This document shows positions 59,364-64,000 of a stretch of 64,000 bases of DNA, piece by piece. The position numbers were made by a program, and so were the translations under genes. Numbering within the stretch: position 1 is the first letter of the stretch; each line of letters starts with the position of its first letter. The notes under the pieces were generated by a model. The model was not told the DNA's origin, did not search any database, and was given only the letters and a program-made list of their open reading frames with translations. Source of the stretch: Odoribacter sp. AF15-53. GTDB taxonomy: Bacteria; Bacteroidota; Bacteroidia; Bacteroidales; Marinifilaceae. The stretch is from assembly GCF_003479425.1 (NCBI RefSeq), contig NZ_QUHC01000010.1, positions 1-64,000 on the forward strand. Reading direction: 5' to 3'.

Positions 59364-60353
59364 ATGAGAAAAATATTATTTATATTATGCGGAATGCTAC
59401 TGTTCTTATCTTGTCATGATAAGAGTGTGTATAAAGAACCGGATACGGATGTGGAACTCCTGAAACCTTACAAGGATTTGGAGGTCATCGTGCCGGAGGG
59501 GTATGCTTCAATCGTGAAATTATATGGTGATACATTGGCAATTTGCCCGTACACGACTACAATTTCAATCCCGAATCTTGCTTCTGTGTCGAGAGCTTCT
59601 TTTCCTGATGCTATCACGATAGAGAACGTTAGAAATGAAAATAACTTTTATAAGGGAGAGTTACGGACCTGGCAGGTCGTTGCTTTCGAAGATAGTAGAA
59701 ACGGGGATTACGATTATAATGATTTAATCATTCATGTGAAGTGGATTATCCAGAAGGATAGTTACACCGTTTCCGTTCAACCTATCGCGTTAGGCTCCAC
59801 GAAGACAATTAAGTTGGGTTTCGAGAAAATGGAGGGGAATATTAATAATCCTAATGAAGTCATCGTTGCTGAAGATTGCCGGGGAAAGTTATTTGGTGGA
59901 AAAGAAGGATTCATTAATACATACGGGGAGAAGGATCTGTCAAACATGAATAAGTTCAAGTATACCGAGAACCTGAAAAAGCAAAGTGATGATTTGAGGT
60001 GTGCCGTGAATTGGTTTATTGAGGTTGATGGGGGTGTTAGGTTATATGCCATAACTAATAATAAAAAATGCCTTGATCAGAATGGAATCCCTTACGGGTT
60101 GATATTTACGAGTATTCATGACGTTTTTAAGTATTGTAATAAGAATGGCGATAAATGTGGATTGGATTGGTTCTTGTACCCCCAAGAGAGAGTAAGTATC
60201 CGGGATGTTTATGATTTTGACGAGTATATCAAAACCGGTGATATATCAATATTTAGGACGCCTAAAAACGGATATTTTGACGCGATAGGGGACGGGGAAC
60301 CTCTGAAAGAGGGGTTACTTTACTGTCCGAATTCGTTGTATAATATAGAGTAA
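59364..60353 (+). CDS. LruC/DUF4842-type lipoprotein
   Basis: 329 residues. The leader ends in FLSC (lipobox Cys17). The key motif AFEDSRNGDYDYNDLIIHV near residues 113-131 matches the calcium-binding-like DYD(F/Y)ND phrase of LruC/DUF4842 proteins, which are usually surface-exposed and often under host- or phase-regulated control. The C-terminal 100 residues contain several Cys and a KNGYFDAIGDGEPLK ending. Single gene with a strong promoter. Confidence 0.85.
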   Translation: MRKILFILCGMLLFLSCHDKSVYKEPDTDVELLKPYKDLEVIVPEGYASIVKLYGDTLAICPYTTTISIPNLASVSRASFPDAITIENVRNENNFYKGELRTWQVVAFEDSRNGDYDYNDLIIHVKWIIQKDSYTVSVQPIALGSTKTIKLGFEKMEGNINNPNEVIVAEDCRGKLFGGKEGFINTYGEKDLSNMNKFKYTENLKKQSDDLRCAVNWFIEVDGGVRLYAITNNKKCLDQNGIPYGLIFTSIHDVFKYCNKNGDKCGLDWFLYPQERVSIRDVYDFDEYIKTGDISIFRTPKNGYFDAIGDGEPLKEGLLYCPNSLYNIE

Positions 60354-60631
60354 TTGAAAGGAACCTCCTATAAACAGAGAAGGAACTGGTGACTTCTCCA
60401 GAGAATAGAAAGTAATTCAGTTCACCCTCTTTTTGGGCTTGAAAAATAGTGAGATTTTTTACTTTGGAGAATGAATTTATATCCCTGATTTTCTGAATTC
60501 TCGTGTTGTTTCATTTTCTCGTTATTTTTCAGTGTATTTTGTTTGCCGAGTGGATATTTATTTCTAATTTTGCGGCCGTGTTATAAAAACATAATGTCTA
60601 ATTTATTAGGAGAGAAACATTTATTATTATT
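60354..60631. repeat. spacer with inverted copy of the 28.8-kb repeat, then rpsA leader
   Basis: The stretch about 60358-60400 (AACCTCCTATAAACAGAG, then GGTGACTTCTCC) is the reverse complement, with changes, of sequence near 28831-28862 (GGAGTCACCAGC, TTCTGTTTACGAG). The remainder holds the rpsA promoter and an about 50-nt leader. Confidence 0.55.
60542..60572 (+). promoter_or_regulatory. promoter of rpsA
   Basis: TTTG (60542-60545), 19-nt spacer and TAATTTTG (60565-60572) match the consensus exactly. Confidence 0.82.
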
Positions 60632-62494
60632 ATGACTGAAGAACAAAAAGAAATGCAAGTGGAACTTGCACAAGAAGAAACTAAGAAAGTTGCTCCGGTA
60701 GCAACAACTAGCGCTGAGGCTGACGAAGATTTTGATTGGGAAGCTTATGCAAATGATGATGTAATCCCCGCATCTGAAAAAGAAGAATTGGTTAACAAGT
60801 ACGCCGAGACTCTTTCCTCTGTAGTAGAGAAAGAAGTTGTGGATGGTACGATCATTTCAATGAACAAGAGAGAAGTCGTTGTAAACATCGGTTACAAATC
60901 AGACGGTATCATTTCGTTGAACGAATTCCGTTACGACCCGGAATTGAAAGTGGGAGATAAAGTAGAAGTTTACGTGGAGACTCAAGAGGACAAAAAAGGT
61001 CAATTGACTCTTTCTCACAAGAAAGCGAGAGCTTTACGTAGCTGGGATCGCGTTAACGCCGCGTTGGAAAATGACGAGATCATCAAAGGATTTGTTAAAT
61101 GTCGCACGAAGGGCGGTATGATCGTTGACGTATTCGGTATCGAGGCATTCTTACCGGGTTCTCAAATTGATGTTAAGCCGATTCGTGACTATGATATCTA
61201 TGTTGGAAAAACGATGGAATTCAAGGTGGTTAAAATCAACCAAGAGTTCAAGAACGTTGTTGTGTCTCACAAAGCTCTTATCGAGGCTGAGTTGGAACAA
61301 CAGAAGAAAGATATCATTTCTAAACTGGAAAAAGGACAAGTACTTGAAGGTACTGTTAAAAATATCACCTCTTACGGAGTATTCATTGACTTGGGCGGTG
61401 TAGACGGATTGATTCACATTACCGATCTTTCTTGGGGTCGCGTAAATCACCCGAACGAGATCGTGGAGTTGGATCAAAAGTTGAACGTTGTTATTCTTGA
61501 CTTTGATGACGAGAAGAAACGTATCGCTCTTGGTTTGAAACAATTGACCCCGCACCCGTGGGATGCTTTGAGTGCCGACTTGAAAGTGGGTGACCGCGTG
61601 AAGGGTAAAGTAGTGGTTATGGCTGATTACGGTGCTTTCGTAGAGATCGCTCCGGGTGTAGAAGGCTTGATCCACGTGTCTGAAATGTCATGGTCTCAAC
61701 ACTTGCGTTCAGCTCAGGACTTCATGAAAGTGGGTGATGAGGTAGAGGCTGTTGTTCTTACCTTGGATCGTGACGAAAGAAAGATGTCTTTGGGTATCAA
61801 ACAATTGAAGAACGACCCGTGGCAAAATATCGAAGAGAAGTATGCTGTTGGTACGAAGCACAAAGCTATCGTGCGTAACTTCACGAACTTCGGTGTATTT
61901 GTAGAGATCGAAGAAGGTGTTGACGGGTTGATCCACATTTCTGACTTGTCTTGGACGAAGAAAGTAAAACACCCGGCAGAGTTCACCCAGATCGGTGCTG
62001 AAATCGACGTGGTAGTTCTTGAAATCGACAAGGACAACCGGAGATTGAGTTTGGGTCACAAACAATTGGAAGAGAATCCTTGGGATGTGTTCGAAACGAT
62101 CTTTACCGTTGATTCTATCCATGAAGGTACGATCACTGAAATCTTCGACAAGGGTGCTGTTATCGCGTTGCCTTACGGCGTAGAAGGATTTGCAACTCCT
62201 CGCCACTTGGTAAAAGAAGACGGAACTCAGGCTAAGGTTGACGAGAAATTATCGTTCAAGGTAATCGAGTTCAACAAGGGAGCCAAGAGAATCATCCTTT
62301 CTCACTCTCGTATTTTCGAGGACGAGCAAAAGGCTGTTGACAATGCCAAGAAAAAAGATGATGCTAACGCTACCAAGAAAGCAGTGAAAAAAGTGAAAGA
62401 GAAACTTGAAAAAACAACTTTAGGTGATATCACCGAGTTGGCTGCTTTGAAGGATCAAATGGAAGCTAAAGAAGAGGAAGAAAAGAACAATTAA
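60632..62494 (+). CDS. rpsA: 30S ribosomal protein S1
   Basis: 620 residues. An acidic N-terminal tail (about 1-60) precedes six S1/OB-fold RNA-binding repeats, most clearly KGQVLEGTVKNITSYGVFIDLGGVDGLIHITDLSWG near residues 230-270 and its following copies. S1 brings mRNA to the 30S subunit; Bacteroidetes rely on it because many of their mRNAs lack a Shine-Dalgarno site. A charged Lys/Glu tail ends the protein. rnz begins 3 nt later. Confidence 0.98.
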   Translation: MTEEQKEMQVELAQEETKKVAPVATTSAEADEDFDWEAYANDDVIPASEKEELVNKYAETLSSVVEKEVVDGTIISMNKREVVVNIGYKSDGIISLNEFRYDPELKVGDKVEVYVETQEDKKGQLTLSHKKARALRSWDRVNAALENDEIIKGFVKCRTKGGMIVDVFGIEAFLPGSQIDVKPIRDYDIYVGKTMEFKVVKINQEFKNVVVSHKALIEAELEQQKKDIISKLEKGQVLEGTVKNITSYGVFIDLGGVDGLIHITDLSWGRVNHPNEIVELDQKLNVVILDFDDEKKRIALGLKQLTPHPWDALSADLKVGDRVKGKVVVMADYGAFVEIAPGVEGLIHVSEMSWSQHLRSAQDFMKVGDEVEAVVLTLDRDERKMSLGIKQLKNDPWQNIEEKYAVGTKHKAIVRNFTNFGVFVEIEEGVDGLIHISDLSWTKKVKHPAEFTQIGAEIDVVVLEIDKDNRRLSLGHKQLEENPWDVFETIFTVDSIHEGTITEIFDKGAVIALPYGVEGFATPRHLVKEDGTQAKVDEKLSFKVIEFNKGAKRIILSHSRIFEDEQKAVDNAKKKDDANATKKAVKKVKEKLEKTTLGDITELAALKDQMEAKEEEEKNN

Positions 62495-62497
62495 TTT

Positions 62498-63430
62498 GTG
62501 AAATTCGAACTGACTATACTGGGGTGCGGTTCAGCCGTCCCCACGCTTCAAAGAAATGCTGCCGCTCAGGTACTCAATGTACTTGAGCGGTACTTTCTTA
62601 TTGACTGCGGCGAGGGTACACAACAACAGTTGCGACGTTTCCGGGTGCCGTACAATAAGATTAATCATATTTTTATTTCTCACCTGCACGGGGATCATTT
62701 CTTCGGGTTGATCGGTTTGCTTTCCAGTTTCTCGCTACAAAACCGACGTGCCGAGTTGCATATCTATTCCGATAAGCGTTTACAGGAGATCATTGAATTC
62801 CAATTGAAGGTGATGAATTCCCGTTTGAATTATCCCTTGATTTTTCACCATCTGGATCGTGAACCCGGTTTGATCTACGAGGATCGTATGATGACGGTTC
62901 TCGCTTTTCCATTGAAGCATCGTTACGAGGCCCCGGTGACGGGTTTTCTGTTTGCTGAGAAAGAGAAGGAGAGAAATATTAAAAGGGAGATGACCGATGC
63001 TTTTCAAGTGCCCGTGGCTTTTATGCACCGATTGAAGAAGGGGGAGGATTTTGTTACTCCCGATGGCGAGATTATCGCGAATGGCCGTTTGACAACGGCA
63101 CCACCTGCACCCCGTTCGTACGCTTACATGACCGACACGCTTTTCCGGGAGTCTTTTGCCGAATACGTGAAAGGGGTTGATTTACTTTATCACGAATCCA
63201 CTTACGGGAACGAGTTTGCCGATTTGGCCAAAGAGACATTTCACAGTACTGCGGGACAAGCGGCGCGAATGGCCGTGCTTGCCGGGGCGAAGCACCTCCT
63301 GCTAGGACATTTTTCATCCCGTTATCCCGATCCGGCTCCTTTGCTAGAGCAAGCCCGTGAGGTTTTCCCGAACACGGATTTGTGTTACGACGGGGCGATA
63401 TTCGAACTACCTGCCGTGAAGAGGGGGTGA
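62498..63430 (+). CDS. rnz: ribonuclease Z
   Basis: 310 residues, GTG start at 62498 because it is 3 nt from the rpsA stop and the protein then begins KFELTILGCGSAVPT. It is a metallo-beta-lactamase-fold endonuclease that trims tRNA 3' ends. The zinc motif SHLHGDHFFG is near residue 62, with the later YHESTYGNEF and GHFSSRYPDP supplying His and Asp ligands. The exosite loop near 160-185 is present. Co-transcribed with rpsA. Confidence 0.96.
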   Translation: MKFELTILGCGSAVPTLQRNAAAQVLNVLERYFLIDCGEGTQQQLRRFRVPYNKINHIFISHLHGDHFFGLIGLLSSFSLQNRRAELHIYSDKRLQEIIEFQLKVMNSRLNYPLIFHHLDREPGLIYEDRMMTVLAFPLKHRYEAPVTGFLFAEKEKERNIKREMTDAFQVPVAFMHRLKKGEDFVTPDGEIIANGRLTTAPPAPRSYAYMTDTLFRESFAEYVKGVDLLYHESTYGNEFADLAKETFHSTAGQAARMAVLAGAKHLLLGHFSSRYPDPAPLLEQAREVFPNTDLCYDGAIFELPAVKRG

Positions 63431-63433
63431 GTT

Positions 63434-64000
63434 TTATTTCAACAGCTTCCTGTTCCAGTCATCTTCCAATACACGCATTTGCTGAATGGCAATCCGATTT
63501 AGCTTGATGAGTCGTTCCCCTTGTGGAATACCTTGGTCGATGAACACTGCATTTAGGTTTTCCATGTTAGAAAGGCAAATCAGTTCGTTGATGGAGGCAT
63601 AATCACGGATATTGCCTTTTAATTCGGAATGCTGTTCACGCCACATTTTAGCAGTCATACCAAACATGGCTACGTTAAGCACGTCGGCCTCTTCTGCATA
63701 GATGATACTTGCCTGTGCCGGAGTGACCTCTGTCGGGATAAGATTCTGTTTGATGGCATCGGTGTGTATGCGGTAGTTAATCTTTGATAGCTCACGTTTG
63801 GCGGTCCAACCGAGTAATCGTTGCTCTTCGTTTTTCAGTCGCTGAAATTCTTTTATTATATAAACTTTAAATTCAGGGCTTATCCACATCGCAAACTCAA
63901 AAGCAATGTCCTTATGCGCATAGGTACCGCCATACCTGCCGGCCTTGGCTTGCAGGCTCACGGCATTAGTATGTGCCACAAACTCTTTGACGCTTATCTT
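63434..64000 (-). CDS. KilA-N domain-containing protein, cut by window edge
   Basis: The reading frame runs from the stop at 63434 to the window end without interruption. A GTG at 63979 is only an internal codon, because the upstream codons (KISVKEF) continue the protein. The visible part is at least 188 residues. AKAGRYGGTYAHKDIAFEFAMWISPEFKVYIIKEFQRLK is the KilA-N DNA-binding motif. Such proteins occur in phages, prophages and toxin-like cassettes, and many Bacteroidetes carry isolated copies. The N-terminus is outside the window. Its stop lies 3 nt from the convergent rnz stop. Confidence 0.88.
   Translation of the reverse strand, partial: KISVKEFVAHTNAVSLQAKAGRYGGTYAHKDIAFEFAMWISPEFKVYIIKEFQRLKNEEQRLLGWTAKRELSKINYRIHTDAIKQNLIPTEVTPAQASIIYAEEADVLNVAMFGMTAKMWREQHSELKGNIRDYASINELICLSNMENLNAVFIDQGIPQGERLIKLNRIAIQQMRVLEDDWNRKLLK

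Noticed and set aside
59840..60052. antisense ORFs within the LruC-type, rpsA, trmD and thrS genes
   Set aside because: They are frame shadows of strongly supported genes and lack signals of their own.

Overview
The window looks like a chromosomal segment of a Bacteroidales bacterium. The evidence is the Na+-translocating NADH:quinone reductase operon, a SusC-like TonB receptor, a glycine-lipid-type acyltransferase pair, many lipoproteins and promoters of the Bacteroidetes TTTG-N19-TAnnTTTG form. An Odoribacteraceae member (Butyricimonas/Odoribacter-like) is my guess from overall style; the sequence alone does not prove it. I see no rRNA, tRNA, CRISPR array or intact insertion sequence.

Layout: 0-8 kb is a minus-strand run of housekeeping and stress genes (ridA, rubrerythrin, tag, K+/H+ antiporter, DEAD-box helicase, alanine/glycine carrier, HD hydrolase, an exported Fe-type superoxide dismutase). 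8-12.3 kb on the plus strand holds an ABM-nitroreductase fusion, a YtxH/holin-like stress trio, a MATE pump and a lipoprotein-type peptide deformylase. 12.3-15 kb is an AT-rich accessory patch of three lipoproteins, two of them paralogous. 15-22.4 kb holds small unknowns, a GNAT/epimerase/lipoprotein set, glyA and a YejM-like membrane sulfatase-fold protein. 22.4-28.5 kb is the nqrABCDEF operon. 29-32.3 kb holds a META lipoprotein, folC, a bactofilin and rex. 32.3-35 kb is a gene-poor scar with an ATPase remnant, a 30-unit 11-bp-periodic array, a cluster of RNA-like hairpins and two odd HTH-like ORFs. 35-38.5 kb is thrS-infC-rpmI-rplT. 38.5-50 kb holds dapB, lepB, phoH, a LysE-type exporter, the GlsB/GlsA-like pair, a TPR lipoprotein, ruvC, serS, rpmA and rplU. 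50-64 kb holds an orphan SusC-like receptor, a PlsC-nitrilase-S9 peptidase set, an Rpn-family nuclease with a repeat tail, trmD, a LruC-type lipoprotein, rpsA, rnz and a KilA-N gene running off the edge.

Functionally the core genes cover translation (thrS, infC, L35, L20, L21, L27, S1, serS, trmD, rnz), Na+-coupled respiration with redox sensing (nqr, rex), envelope biogenesis (lepB, YejM-like, GlsA/B-like, PlsC-like, bactofilin) and oxidative-stress defence (rubrerythrin, SOD, nitroreductase).

The most unusual material is non-coding. There are several families of short intergenic repeats, a 228-bp MITE-like element with 28-bp inverted ends at 46.6 kb, and the in-register 11-bp array at 32.75-33.1 kb. 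Starts were moved downstream of the longest ORF where domain boundaries, promoters or ribosome-binding sites supported it.
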